Origin: Planctomycetia bacterium
GTDB taxonomy: Bacteria; Planctomycetota; Planctomycetia; Pirellulales; UBA1268
Direction of reading: 5' to 3'
DNA: 52,746 nt
Assembly (NCBI GenBank): GCA_026401035.1
Contig: JAPLNR010000077.1
Span: forward strand, 1 to 52,746
Shown here piece by piece: positions 7,253 to 16,059 of this stretch (position 1 is its first letter; each line of letters begins with the position of its first letter). Both the position numbers and the translations under genes were made by a program. The notes under the pieces were generated by a model. That model was not told the origin of the DNA. It ran no database searches and worked only from the letters and a program-made list of their open reading frames with translations.

Positions 7253-8515
7253 TCACCTCGGTAAGGCCTGAATTTCCAGGCAATCGGCCTCTAAACGGCC
7301 CGTGGCACCCCCGAGTCCGACCTGTAGGATCGCCTCCCGGGCCCAATTTGGGACTGGCAGTGTGCCGGTGATGGGTTTCCAGTCGAAGGTGCCCCCCCAC
7401 GGGCCGAGGTGGGCTTGGGTCGAATGGCTCCGCCGTTCGTCGAAAAACCGCACCGCAATCGCTGGCGCCTCGTCCGCGGACATCCCCGGCCGGATGCCCT
7501 CCCCGCGGAGCGTCGCGGAGATCGTCAACTTGGCCACCGTGCGACCGTCGATGGGAAAACCCTGAAACACCTGGGCGGGTCTTCCTGGCTCGCGGTTTTC
7601 GAGCCGCAGGTGGCGGCTGCCGCCGGGCGCGTCAGCGGCAGCCACGACTTCCATCTGCCTGCCGTAATACCAGGCCGTCGGCACGTCGGACTCCGGTAGC
7701 AATTCCTCGAAGCCACCGTTCTCGAGCGCCGGGTGCGTGCCGTCGGGCTGCACGCGTCGGGCGACCTCGGCCGCACCCGTCATCGGCACGAACAGACTCG
7801 GCACAAGCGACTCCCGCGCCATTGCCCCGGCGCGTTTTGTGAGGAGGACGAGTGTCTGGTCGTAACGCTCCCCCACCGGGATGATCATCCGCCCCCCCTC
7901 GGCGAGTTGCTCGACGAGCGGCTTGGGGATGTCTTCCGGCGAACAGGTCACGATGATCTTGTCGAAGGGGGCGTGCTCCGGCCAGCCGAGAAATCCGTCG
8001 CCAATCTTCGTGATCACGTTGCGGTAGCCGAGCCGGGTGAGCGTCCGCGCCGCCCGTTCACCGAGCGGCTTGTTGATCTCGATCGAGTAAACCGTGCCGA
8101 CCAAGGGAGCGAGAACGGCTGCCTGGTAGCCGCTGCCGGTGCCGATCTCAAGCAGGCGATCTGTCGGTTTCGGTTCCAGCTTCTCGGTCATGTAGGCGAC
8201 GACGAACGGCCCGGAGATCGTCTGTGATTCGCCGATCGGAAGCGCCATGTCGAAGTAGGCGAGCGGCCGCTGCGGCCCGGCGACAAACTCGTGCCGGGGC
8301 GTCGAACGCATGCTGGCGAGCACGCGGGCGTCGGTCACTCCCCCCCCGGAGATGTCGTCACGTACCATCCGTTCGCGAGCGGCCTCGAAACGGTCGCTGG
8401 TCGGACCGCGGTCAGCCTGCGGAGGCTGCCCAAGACCGCGAATGGGCTGCAGCGCGATCAGGATCGGCACGGCAACTGCCAAAAACAGGATCCGACAGCA
8501 CGAAACCCGCTGCAT
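7253..8515 (-). CDS. pcm: Exported protein-L-isoaspartate O-methyltransferase with a C-terminal jelly-roll-like domain
   Basis: Family role: methylates isoaspartyl residues in damaged proteins using SAM. The 420-residue protein is about twice the usual length (near 210). It begins with a signal-like sequence (hydrophobic residues 8-22, possible cleavage after GLGQ). The PCMT domain (about 40-265) shows MVRDDI, the substrate segment VLASMRSTPRHEFV, and SAM motif I in LLEIGTGSGYQAAVL (121-135), with IIVTCSPEDIPKPLVEQL and GGRMIIPVG further on. Residues about 275-420 begin NGGFEELL and look like a carbohydrate-binding type jelly roll; this assignment is weaker. It follows the FKBP gene by 12 bases. 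Confidence 0.9.
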   Translation of the reverse strand: MQRVSCCRILFLAVAVPILIALQPIRGLGQPPQADRGPTSDRFEAARERMVRDDISGGGVTDARVLASMRSTPRHEFVAGPQRPLAYFDMALPIGESQTISGPFVVAYMTEKLEPKPTDRLLEIGTGSGYQAAVLAPLVGTVYSIEINKPLGERAARTLTRLGYRNVITKIGDGFLGWPEHAPFDKIIVTCSPEDIPKPLVEQLAEGGRMIIPVGERYDQTLVLLTKRAGAMARESLVPSLFVPMTGAAEVARRVQPDGTHPALENGGFEELLPESDVPTAWYYGRQMEVVAAADAPGGSRHLRLENREPGRPAQVFQGFPIDGRTVAKLTISATLRGEGIRPGMSADEAPAIAVRFFDERRSHSTQAHLGPWGGTFDWKPITGTLPVPNWAREAILQVGLGGATGRLEADCLEIQALPR

Positions 8516-8527
8516 CGGCGTTCCCCG

Positions 8528-9301
8528 TTACTGACCGCTGATTTTCATGAGTTCGATTTCGAAGACCAGCACCTCGTTGGGCTCGATCACCGGCGGCGAC
8601 CCCTCCACGCCGTACCCCAGTTCGGGCGACACGTAGAGCCGCCACTTCGAACCGACCTTCATCAAGGGCAGCGCCTCCTGCCAGCCGGGGACCACGCCGC
8701 TGAGCGGAAAGGTGGCCGGTTCCCCCTGGGGGTCGGTTGCATCGAACTCCTTGCCGTCGAGATGCGTGCCCCGGTAGTGGGTCGATACGGTGTCTTCGGA
8801 CCGTGGCTGCGGGCCCGCGCCTGTCTTGAGCACCTCGTATTGAAGGCCGCTGGGCAGCGTGACGATGCCCTTCTTCGTGGCGTTCGTCCGCAGAAACTCG
8901 ACCGCTTTCGCCTTGTTGGTCTTGGCCACCTCGGTCATGCGTTTGGCAAATTCCCGTTCCTGATCCCGCATGCGGGCTTCGAAGCCCTCGAGCGCCGCGG
9001 CGATCTTCTCTGGATCAAGTCGCGGCTCGACGCCAAGCACCGCGTCTGAAAGCCCCCTGGCCAGCGCCGCCGGATCGAGCGGCGTATTCTGCGCCTGGAA
9101 GTCGGCGGCGATCCGGCCGCCGATCCGGAGGCCGAGGGCATAGCCGAGCCGGCCCGCGGGCGTGTCGAGATCAGCCGGCTTGGCGGCACCGGCAGTTGGC
9201 GGCGCGATGATCTCGGCTGCGGGCTGGGCGGCCGCTGGAGTCACGAGAGTGGCACAGCAGATCCCGCAGGCCGCCAAGGCAAACTGATTCATGCGAGTCA
9301 T
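8528..9301 (-). CDS. Exported FKBP-type peptidyl-prolyl isomerase (Mip/FkpA-like)
   Basis: A 257-residue periplasmic folding factor. An N-terminal signal peptide (about 1-26, ending PAAAQ) is followed by a helical FKBP_N dimerisation region (about 40-140, with the LGYALGLRIGGRIA start) and a C-terminal FKBP domain (about 150-257) showing SGLQYEVLKTGAG, the strand DTVSTHYRGTHLDGKEFD and VPGWQEALPLMKVGSKWRLYV. These are the usual proline-isomerase binding-site segments. The ATG at 9301 has AGGAG 12 bases upstream; an in-frame ATG at 9292 is the alternative. It is co-directional with, and 12 bases from, the exported methyltransferase, which suggests a joint role in envelope protein quality control. 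Confidence 0.92.
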   Translation of the reverse strand: MTRMNQFALAACGICCATLVTPAAAQPAAEIIAPPTAGAAKPADLDTPAGRLGYALGLRIGGRIAADFQAQNTPLDPAALARGLSDAVLGVEPRLDPEKIAAALEGFEARMRDQEREFAKRMTEVAKTNKAKAVEFLRTNATKKGIVTLPSGLQYEVLKTGAGPQPRSEDTVSTHYRGTHLDGKEFDATDPQGEPATFPLSGVVPGWQEALPLMKVGSKWRLYVSPELGYGVEGSPPVIEPNEVLVFEIELMKISGQ

Positions 9302-9421
9302 GGTGACGAAGCGCTCCTGAGGACCCCGAGAACAGCGAGCCCGGCTTCGAAAGTCTATCGGGGCGAACCGCTGTTTGTCTTGTCCGGAGGGGCCGTCGTC
9401 GGCCCGCCGCCTTACGCACGA

Positions 9422-9435
9422 GCCGGAGCTCCGGC
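9422..9435. repeat. Perfect 14-base palindrome just after the ABC ATPase stop
   Basis: GCCGGAGCTCCGGC sits immediately beyond the TAG of the ABC gene. It lacks a T-run on the minus strand, so it is not a standard intrinsic terminator; it could be part of a REP-like dispersed element. The rest of the gap 9302-9421 shows nothing recognisable beyond the FKBP Shine-Dalgarno. Confidence 0.4.
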
Positions 9436-10374
9436 CTACTCCGCCGGGCGGCCGAGCTTGCCTCTGGTGAGTTCGAGGAACGCGGTCTCGAGGTTCACCT
9501 CCGACTCGCGCATCGAAACCAGCGCATACCCCTCGGCGATGAGCCGCGCCGCCAACGGGGACGGATCGGAGACGCCGTCGGCTAGCGCCACGAGGATTTC
9601 CCCATCCCGCACCGTGACGCCCGCGGCTTCCGCGCACTTCTCGAGCGACCGGGCGGCGGGCTCCGGCGGCCCCGCGACCCGCAGCCGGATGACCGGTCGG
9701 CCACGGACCTGGGCAAGCAGATCCTGCACGTCGCCGCAGGCCAGCAATCGCCCATACTCGATAATGCCGACGCGATTGCAGATGTCGGCCAGTTCCGGAA
9801 GGATGTGGCTCGACACGAGGATGGTCTTGCCGAGTTCCTGCAGCCGCTTGAGAAGGCTGCGCATCTCGATTCGGGCGCGGGGATCGAGGCCGCTGGCCGG
9901 TTCGTCCAGCAGGAGCACCTGCGGGTCGTGCAGCAGCACGCGGGCCAGGCCGAGCCGCTGCGTCATGCCGCGGGAGAGGCTCGTCACCAATTCGTCGCGT
10001 TTGACCGTGAGGTCGACCAGTTCGAGCGACCGTTCGGCCACCCGCCGCCGCTCGGCGCCGTTGATCCGGTAGGCGGCCGCGAAGAATTCCAGGTATTCGA
10101 TCACCCGCATGTCGTCATACACGCCGAAGATGTCGGGCATGTAGCCGATCGACCGGCGAATCTCCCGCGGATGCGTGTAGATCGAATGCCCGCAGACGTA
10201 GGCCTCGCCCCACGTGGGTGCCAGCAGCGTCGAAAGAATCCTGATCGTGGTCGTCTTGCCGGCACCGTTCGGACCGATGAAGCCGAAGAGATCACCCTTC
10301 TCGAGCTTCAGGTTCAGAGACTCCAGCGCAAAAAAGTCGCCATATTTTTTGGTGAGGTCGACCGTTTCAATCAT
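9436..10374 (-). CDS. ABC transporter ATP-binding protein
   Basis: A 312-residue nucleotide-binding subunit of the CcmA/NatA exporter type. Visible: the N-terminal ETVDLTKKYGDFFAL, Walker A GPNGAGKTT, the GYMPDIFGVYDD segment, a signature loop altered to LSRGMTQR instead of LSGGQ, Walker B VLLLDEPASGLDP, and the SSHILPE switch histidine. A C-terminal ACT-like extension (about 225-312) is usual for drug or gliding-type exporters. The start overlaps the stop of the upstream membrane protein (ATGA). No permease of ordinary ABC-2 form is encoded beside it, so the upstream protein or a distant gene must supply the membrane part. Confidence 0.92.
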   Translation of the reverse strand: MIETVDLTKKYGDFFALESLNLKLEKGDLFGFIGPNGAGKTTTIRILSTLLAPTWGEAYVCGHSIYTHPREIRRSIGYMPDIFGVYDDMRVIEYLEFFAAAYRINGAERRRVAERSLELVDLTVKRDELVTSLSRGMTQRLGLARVLLHDPQVLLLDEPASGLDPRARIEMRSLLKRLQELGKTILVSSHILPELADICNRVGIIEYGRLLACGDVQDLLAQVRGRPVIRLRVAGPPEPAARSLEKCAEAAGVTVRDGEILVALADGVSDPSPLAARLIAEGYALVSMRESEVNLETAFLELTRGKLGRPAE

Positions 10375-12647
10375 GGCTGGGAGCCCCGAAGAGGAAGAAC
10401 GATCCGCCACACGCCGCTGTTGGGCGAAGCGGGCAACGGGCTGGCAAGAGCACTGCCGTCGGGCTGCAGATGCCGCTCCTGCCAAGCCGAGCCGGCCGGC
10501 CCCCTCCCGACGAGCACGGCGCGGTCGAGCACGAGGAGCGGCGACAGATCCAGCCGGCCGAGACGGCCCGCTTCGCTGCCGGTATACGAACTGCCGCCAG
10601 ACGCGGCGTGAAATCCGGCGATCTCGAGGATGCGGTCAATGTCTCGATCTTCCGCGTCCCAGCGCAGGGGCACATCGCGGTCCTTGAACGCCGTCCGCCG
10701 CGTGAGGGCGCCGGCCAGCGACCGCGGCCCACGGCCAGCCGCGGGTTCAAAACGGTCTCCGGGGCCGAATCGACCGACGTCGTAGAGCCAGCCGGCGTGC
10801 ACCAGCACGCAGTCTTCCAGTGGAAATGTCAGCCGGCTCTCGATCGCCCCGCGAAGCGTGCCCTGCGTTTCGCGGACCAGGCTCGACACAACGGGCGACT
10901 CGGCCGCAGGCGCGGGCCGGCCGCTGCAGTTCCCTGTCCAGTCAGCCGCGAAGATCCGGCTCGACGCCGCGGCGATCGGGATCCGCTCGAGCGCGGCAAG
11001 CGAGCCACCGAAGGCGTAGTTGCCCGCCGCCAACGACGGGTGCGTTGCCGTCGCGTCGGTGCCGCCGATGCCGCGGCCGGGGGCGGCAAACCACGACAGG
11101 GCGCTGTCGACCACGGTGATACCGGCCTGCTCCACCGGGGCAATCGTGACATCGATGACCGTGTTGGCGGGGGCCCAGATGGCAGCGGCGGAAAAACCGC
11201 GGACAAGTCCGCTGACAACGTCGATATCGGTCATGTCGGCCCGCGACGACTGCCAGTCGCTCCCCTTCCAGCGACGGGCCGTGTTCCAAGCCATGCCGCT
11301 GAACAGGGCGACCACTACCGGAAGCGTGAGCCAGGCCAGCCAAGGGCGGCCACCGCGGGTGACGAGCCACCAGTCGAGCGGATAGAGGCAGACGACATAC
11401 AGGATGCCGAGGCCGGCGATGACTTCAAACGGAATGACAGCCACGCCTGGAAACTGGTCGAGCGCCAGCCGCAATTGGCCCGACAGATCGATCGCGTCGC
11501 GCTGGAGATCCCCTGCCCTGCCTGTCCGGGACTGGCTGGCAGCCCTGCCGACGAGAAGTTCGGCGAGCAGCGTGTCGGTGCCCTGCCAGGTGCGAAATGA
11601 TCCCTGGTCGATATCGAGCCCGATCCAGGTGACCGTGCCAAAGCCGTGGGCGCTGCGCACGACGAGCGGCAGATCGGCCGGAGCGGTGCCCTCGAAGGCC
11701 TCGATCATGCCGTCGATGGCGCCGGCATCGGCCAGAAGCGGAACCTGCAGCCCGGCGACCGCCGCCTTCTCGAGCGGGCGGTCGGCACGGCCATAGGTTT
11801 CAATCGCAGCCGACCGCCGCAGCGGCACGAGCCGCTCGACCCTGCCGGGTCGCCCTTTGGGGCCCGGCAGCCACGCTGCTGCCGGGGACGCCCGGGCCGG
11901 CGGGGAGGCTTCCGCTGATGACTTTCCCGCAGCCAGTTCCGCCGCGCTCGTCCCGGCGATGAACACGAGCCTGCCGCCGCGCCGCACCCAGCCATCGAGG
12001 GCCGTGAGCACGCCGCGCAACAGTTCGTCGCTTGCCGCCGCCTTCACGGCGCTGCCGCAGACGATCGCGGCATCGATCCCGTCGAAATCCAGGGGCGTCA
12101 TTCCTGGTGCGTCGGCAGCGGCCGCCCGCGGGTCGGGCATGGCCACGACCCGCGGCCGCGATCCATCATCGCGGGCGAGGAGCCGTGCGGCGCGTGCGGC
12201 GGCCGGCAGGTCGCCCAGCACGAGCAGCACGGTCTCGGCGGAGGGCAGCGGTGGCGGCAGCATCAGCGGCGTGAACCGCGGCGGGCCATCGGCCGCTCGG
12301 GATTCGAGCAGCAAGGCGGCCGCCGGCCGGCCGAAACGCACGCAAAACCTCGTGGTGCTCGCTCCCGTCCCGGAGACCGACAAGGCGCCCGCCGGCGAGC
12401 GGACGAGTTGTCCATCCGGATCCTCGACCCAGACGTGCAGCGGCGGCCCCGACGCATCGGGAGCGACCGAGCCGCCGCCGGCCGAAAGAACCAGCGGGGT
12501 CCACGAGCCGGTGCGATAGATGCCGCCAATGCCGACCTCCACCCGAGAGAAGGCGGCCGCGTCGCCGGGGTCGGCGGCCGCGAGCGTGATGCCCACGGCC
12601 AGCCATGCGGCTGCTCCCGCCACGGCCGCCCGCAGCGGTGCGATCAT
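10371..12647 (-). CDS. Large membrane protein with an amidotransferase-like fold, linked to an ABC ATPase
   Basis: A 758-residue protein of unknown function. It has a signal peptide (about 1-25), a beta-rich region (30-130), then alternating strands and helices (about 138-345) including a WVRRGGRLVFIAGTS segment like those of class I glutamine amidotransferase-like domains in VWA/ABC-associated proteins. Two closely spaced membrane helices lie at about 405-424 and 434-454, and a further exported beta-rich domain makes up the rest. It contains no catalytic cysteine in a recognisable nucleophile elbow. It overlaps the ABC ATPase downstream and the MazG-like gene upstream by ATGA. I infer it anchors or regulates the ATPase. 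Confidence 0.6.
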   Translation of the reverse strand: MIAPLRAAVAGAAAWLAVGITLAAADPGDAAAFSRVEVGIGGIYRTGSWTPLVLSAGGGSVAPDASGPPLHVWVEDPDGQLVRSPAGALSVSGTGASTTRFCVRFGRPAAALLLESRAADGPPRFTPLMLPPPLPSAETVLLVLGDLPAAARAARLLARDDGSRPRVVAMPDPRAAAADAPGMTPLDFDGIDAAIVCGSAVKAAASDELLRGVLTALDGWVRRGGRLVFIAGTSAAELAAGKSSAEASPPARASPAAAWLPGPKGRPGRVERLVPLRRSAAIETYGRADRPLEKAAVAGLQVPLLADAGAIDGMIEAFEGTAPADLPLVVRSAHGFGTVTWIGLDIDQGSFRTWQGTDTLLAELLVGRAASQSRTGRAGDLQRDAIDLSGQLRLALDQFPGVAVIPFEVIAGLGILYVVCLYPLDWWLVTRGGRPWLAWLTLPVVVALFSGMAWNTARRWKGSDWQSSRADMTDIDVVSGLVRGFSAAAIWAPANTVIDVTIAPVEQAGITVVDSALSWFAAPGRGIGGTDATATHPSLAAGNYAFGGSLAALERIPIAAASSRIFAADWTGNCSGRPAPAAESPVVSSLVRETQGTLRGAIESRLTFPLEDCVLVHAGWLYDVGRFGPGDRFEPAAGRGPRSLAGALTRRTAFKDRDVPLRWDAEDRDIDRILEIAGFHAASGGSSYTGSEAGRLGRLDLSPLLVLDRAVLVGRGPAGSAWQERHLQPDGSALASPLPASPNSGVWRIVLPLRGSQP

Positions 12648-12970
12648 GGCTTCTCCGCGTCCGGGCAAATGCAGGCGGTTTGACCGCAGCCCGGGCAGCC
12701 GGTGCCATATTTTCGCGACACGGCCGCCTCGAGATCCACGTCGACGACATTGGCGATCGTGGCGAGCCAGGCAAGCACGTCGGCAAACTCCAGGGCGAGT
12801 TCCTCCTTCGTCGCGGCGTTCTGCATCCCGCTGCCCGCATGATTGCGGAGGGCTGTCGCGAGTTCGCCGATCTCCTCGGTGAGCCACATGAACGTGCCTT
12901 CGACACCACGGGCCGCATCCTTTTCGTGGTACATCCGGCGGATGAGCGTCTGAAATTCGTGGAGCGTCAT
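12644..12970 (-). CDS. MazG-like nucleotide pyrophosphohydrolase with a cysteine-rich tail
   Basis: A 108-residue all-helical protein. EEIGELATAL (with WLTEEIGE) and ELALEFADVLAWL give the paired E-x-x-E / E-x-x-D metal-binding motifs of the MazG superfamily, which cleaves NTPs to NMP and pyrophosphate. The C terminus carries GTGCPGCGQTACICPD, four cysteines spaced C-x2-C-x4-C-x-C, which suggests a small metal site that plain MazG domains lack. It overlaps the RND pump gene upstream and the membrane protein downstream through ATGA. Its link to metal efflux or to the ABC cluster is unknown. Confidence 0.82.
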   Translation of the reverse strand: MTLHEFQTLIRRMYHEKDAARGVEGTFMWLTEEIGELATALRNHAGSGMQNAATKEELALEFADVLAWLATIANVVDVDLEAAVSRKYGTGCPGCGQTACICPDAEKP

Positions 12971-15900
12971 GAGTGGCTTTCGGTTCCGCGAGCCAACGGT
13001 GCGAACCAGGGATAGATCGCCGGGATGACAAACGCCGTCAGCACCGTCGCGGTCACGATACCGCCGATCACGACGGTGGCCAAAGGCCGCTGGATTTCCG
13101 CCCCGGAACTGGTGGCCATGGCCATCGGCAGGAATCCGAGGCTCGCCACGAGCGCGGTCATCAGCACCGGCCGGATGCGCATCTCGGCGGTGACGAGGGC
13201 CGCCTCCCGGGGCGAGAGCCCGCCCTGCCGGGCATGCTCCGCGCCGGCGACCCACACCAGGCCATTGAGCACGGCCACCCCGAACAGGGCCACGAACCCG
13301 ACGCCGGCGGCGATCGAGAACGGCATGCCACGCAGGGCCAGCGCCGCGACGCCTCCTGAGGCGGCCACGGGCACCGCGAAAAAGATGAGCGCGGCAAGCC
13401 GGAACGACTTGAAGCTCGTGTAGAGCAGCATCGCGATCAGTCCCAGCACCAACGGCGTGATGAGCGCCAGACGGCGGCTGGCGGAGAGCAGATTTTCGAA
13501 GTCGCCGCCCCAGTCGATCGTGTAGCCCGCCGGCAGTTTGACCGTATCGGCGATCCGCAACTGGGCTTCTTGGACGAAGCTGGCGACGTCGCGGCCGCGG
13601 ACATTGGCCGAAACGAACGTCCGCCGCCGCGAGTTTTCATGTTCGATGGATGGCGGGCTCTCCTCGATACGGATGTCGGCCAGTTCACCGAGCGGCACCG
13701 GCCTGCCGCCGGTGGCCGCCACCGGAATCTGCGGCACCAGCTCCTCGTCCTCCCGCCACATTTCCGGGAATTTTACCGTCAGCGGAAACCGCGGCCGGCC
13801 TTCGTAGACCACGCCCGTCTGGATGCCCCCCATCGCCGACACCGTGCGCATCACCTCCACGCCGTCGATCGCATGCCGCGCCAATTGGTCCTGCCGAGCG
13901 TCGATCCGCAGCGTCGGCACGTTGGCCTGCCAGTCGGCGCGGACGTCGGCGGCCCCCGGGATGTCGCGAAGCACCCGCTCGATCTGCTTGCCGAGGCTGC
14001 CGAGCGTGTCGAGATCGTCGCCATACACAAGCACGGCGACGTCGGCCTTGACGCCCGCCACGAGTTCGTCCACCCGCATCTCGATCGGCTGGCTGAAGCC
14101 GAAGTTCGCCCCCGGCGCGGCCGCCGACAGGGCCTGCGACATCCGTTCCACGAGTTCGTCCCGCGACACCTGCTTGGGCCAGCTTGACCGCGGCTTGAGC
14201 ATCAGCCAGACGTCTGTCTGCTGCACGCCCATGATGTCATTGGCAATCTCCGGCCGGCCCGTCTTGCAGAAGACCGTGGCCACCTCCGGAAAGGCGCCGA
14301 GCACTTTTTCAATCCGCGAGGTCAGCGGCACGGAGTCTTCCAGCGTGGCGCTCGGCAGCCGCGAGACCTCGACGAGGAGATCCCCTTCGTCGAGCCGCGG
14401 CATGAACTCGGCCCCCAGTCGCAGCGCGACGGGAATGCTCGCCGCCACGAGGCCCGCGGCGCACAGCGACACCACGACCGGATGGTAGACGGCGAGTTTG
14501 GCCAGCGGGTGATAGAGCTTGTGGAACAGCCGCATGACCAGCGGTTCGTGCTCCTTCTCCCGCGAGAGGACGGTCGCCGCCAGCACCGGCATCAGCGTGA
14601 GCGAAATGATGAGCGAGCCGGCGAGCGCAAACAGCACCGTGAGCGCCATCGGCCGGAAGAGCTTGCCTTCGGTCCCTTCCAGGAAGAGGATCGGCAGGTA
14701 GACGATGGCGATGATGAGTTCGCCGAACATCGTCGGGCCCCGAACCTCGATCGCGGCTTCGCGGACGATGGCGAGCTTCGATTCATTCGGGGCGGCAAGA
14801 CCCAGCCGCCGAACGCAGTTTTCGACCATGATCACCGAACTGTCGACCACCAGGCCGAAGTCGATCGCGCCCAGGCTCATCAGGCTCGCCGGAATGCCGA
14901 CTGCCCACATGAGGTTGGCGGCGAACAGCATGGAGAGGGGAATGGCGAGCGATACGATCAGCCCCGCCCGCACGTTGCCCAGGAGCACGAGCAGCACGCC
15001 GATCACCAGCAATCCCCCTTCGGCCAGATTATGGAGCACGGTGTCGAGCGTGCGGGCGATCAGATCGGCACGGTCGTAGAGGATTTCCAATTCCACGCCG
15101 GGTGGCAGGGTGGCGCTGATTTGCTGCAACTTCTCCTTTGCGGCGGTGACGACCCGGCGGCTGTTCTCCCCGCGGATCATCATCACCATGCCGGTGACGA
15201 TCTCGCCGCGTCCATCCCGCGTGGCGGCCCCCTGCCGCACCAGGGGCGCAATCGTCACGGCCCCGATGTTGCGAATGAGCACCGGCACGCCGCCCGCCGG
15301 ACTGCGGACGATCACCCGTTCGATGTCGTCGACGCTGCGCAGCAGGGACTCTCCGCGGATGAACCGCTGCTCGCCGTTCTTGACGATGTAGCCGCCGCCG
15401 GTGCTCGCGTTGTTGCGTTCCAGGGCGGTGAGCACCTCGCCCAGGGAGATGCCGTGCGATGACAGCCGGTCGGGATCCACCTGAACTTCATAGCTCTTGG
15501 CATGGCCGCCATGGCTGTTGATGTCGGTGACGCCGGACACTGTCCGCATCACCGGCGCGATGTCCCATTCGAGAATGCTGCGGAGATCCATCAGGCTTTT
15601 TCCGGAGCCCTTCACCTCGAATTGGAGAATCTCGCCAAGTGCCGTGCTGAGCGTGCCCAGCTGGGGATCGGCCGCGTCGAGTGACATGCCCGCCTTCGCC
15701 GCCGGCAGGCGTTCGGCGACCAGCTGCCGGGCCCGTAGGATATCGGTGCCCTCGCGAAACACGATCGTCACCAGCGAGATGCCGAAGCGGGAGATGCTAC
15801 GAACCTCCTCCACGTCTGGCAGACCGCTGACCGCCAGTTCCACCGGGTAGGTGATCAGCCGCTCCACTTCGAGTGGCGGGAGCGTGCCCGCCTCGGTGAC

Positions 15901-16047
15901 GACCTGAACCTGGATGTTCACGAGGTCGGGCACCGCATCGACGGGAATCTGCGTGGCGGCATACAGGCCGCCGAGGGCCATGAGCACGAAGAGCGCGATG
16001 ACGATCGCCCGGTTGGCGAGGGACCACTCGATGACGCCTGACAGCAC
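12967..16047 (-). CDS. Heavy-metal RND efflux pump (CusA/CzcA family)
   Basis: A 1026-residue inner-membrane proton antiporter, full length for the family. Twelve membrane helices in two repeats flank two large periplasmic loops. The proton-relay charges of heavy-metal RND pumps are visible in GAIDFGLVVDSSVIMVEN (Asp396, Asp402, Glu409), which separates it from multidrug pumps. The N terminus (IEWSLANRAIVIALF) and IPVDAVPDLVNIQVQV are typical. It starts with GTG at 16047; AAGGAG at 16055-16060 lies seven bases upstream and overlaps the stop of the adaptor gene, fixing the start. Metal specificity cannot be read with confidence. It needs an outer-membrane channel, which is not encoded nearby. 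Confidence 0.94.
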   Translation of the reverse strand: MLSGVIEWSLANRAIVIALFVLMALGGLYAATQIPVDAVPDLVNIQVQVVTEAGTLPPLEVERLITYPVELAVSGLPDVEEVRSISRFGISLVTIVFREGTDILRARQLVAERLPAAKAGMSLDAADPQLGTLSTALGEILQFEVKGSGKSLMDLRSILEWDIAPVMRTVSGVTDINSHGGHAKSYEVQVDPDRLSSHGISLGEVLTALERNNASTGGGYIVKNGEQRFIRGESLLRSVDDIERVIVRSPAGGVPVLIRNIGAVTIAPLVRQGAATRDGRGEIVTGMVMMIRGENSRRVVTAAKEKLQQISATLPPGVELEILYDRADLIARTLDTVLHNLAEGGLLVIGVLLVLLGNVRAGLIVSLAIPLSMLFAANLMWAVGIPASLMSLGAIDFGLVVDSSVIMVENCVRRLGLAAPNESKLAIVREAAIEVRGPTMFGELIIAIVYLPILFLEGTEGKLFRPMALTVLFALAGSLIISLTLMPVLAATVLSREKEHEPLVMRLFHKLYHPLAKLAVYHPVVVSLCAAGLVAASIPVALRLGAEFMPRLDEGDLLVEVSRLPSATLEDSVPLTSRIEKVLGAFPEVATVFCKTGRPEIANDIMGVQQTDVWLMLKPRSSWPKQVSRDELVERMSQALSAAAPGANFGFSQPIEMRVDELVAGVKADVAVLVYGDDLDTLGSLGKQIERVLRDIPGAADVRADWQANVPTLRIDARQDQLARHAIDGVEVMRTVSAMGGIQTGVVYEGRPRFPLTVKFPEMWREDEELVPQIPVAATGGRPVPLGELADIRIEESPPSIEHENSRRRTFVSANVRGRDVASFVQEAQLRIADTVKLPAGYTIDWGGDFENLLSASRRLALITPLVLGLIAMLLYTSFKSFRLAALIFFAVPVAASGGVAALALRGMPFSIAAGVGFVALFGVAVLNGLVWVAGAEHARQGGLSPREAALVTAEMRIRPVLMTALVASLGFLPMAMATSSGAEIQRPLATVVIGGIVTATVLTAFVIPAIYPWFAPLARGTESHS

Positions 16048-16059
16048 CGGCCGACTCCT

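Noticed and set aside
9422..9435. Intrinsic terminator for the ABC ATPase gene
   Set aside because: The palindrome is perfect but no T-run follows on the minus strand.
12967..16047. Multidrug (AcrB-type) RND pump
   Set aside because: The proton-relay pattern D-F-G-x3-D-x6-E-N is that of heavy-metal pumps.
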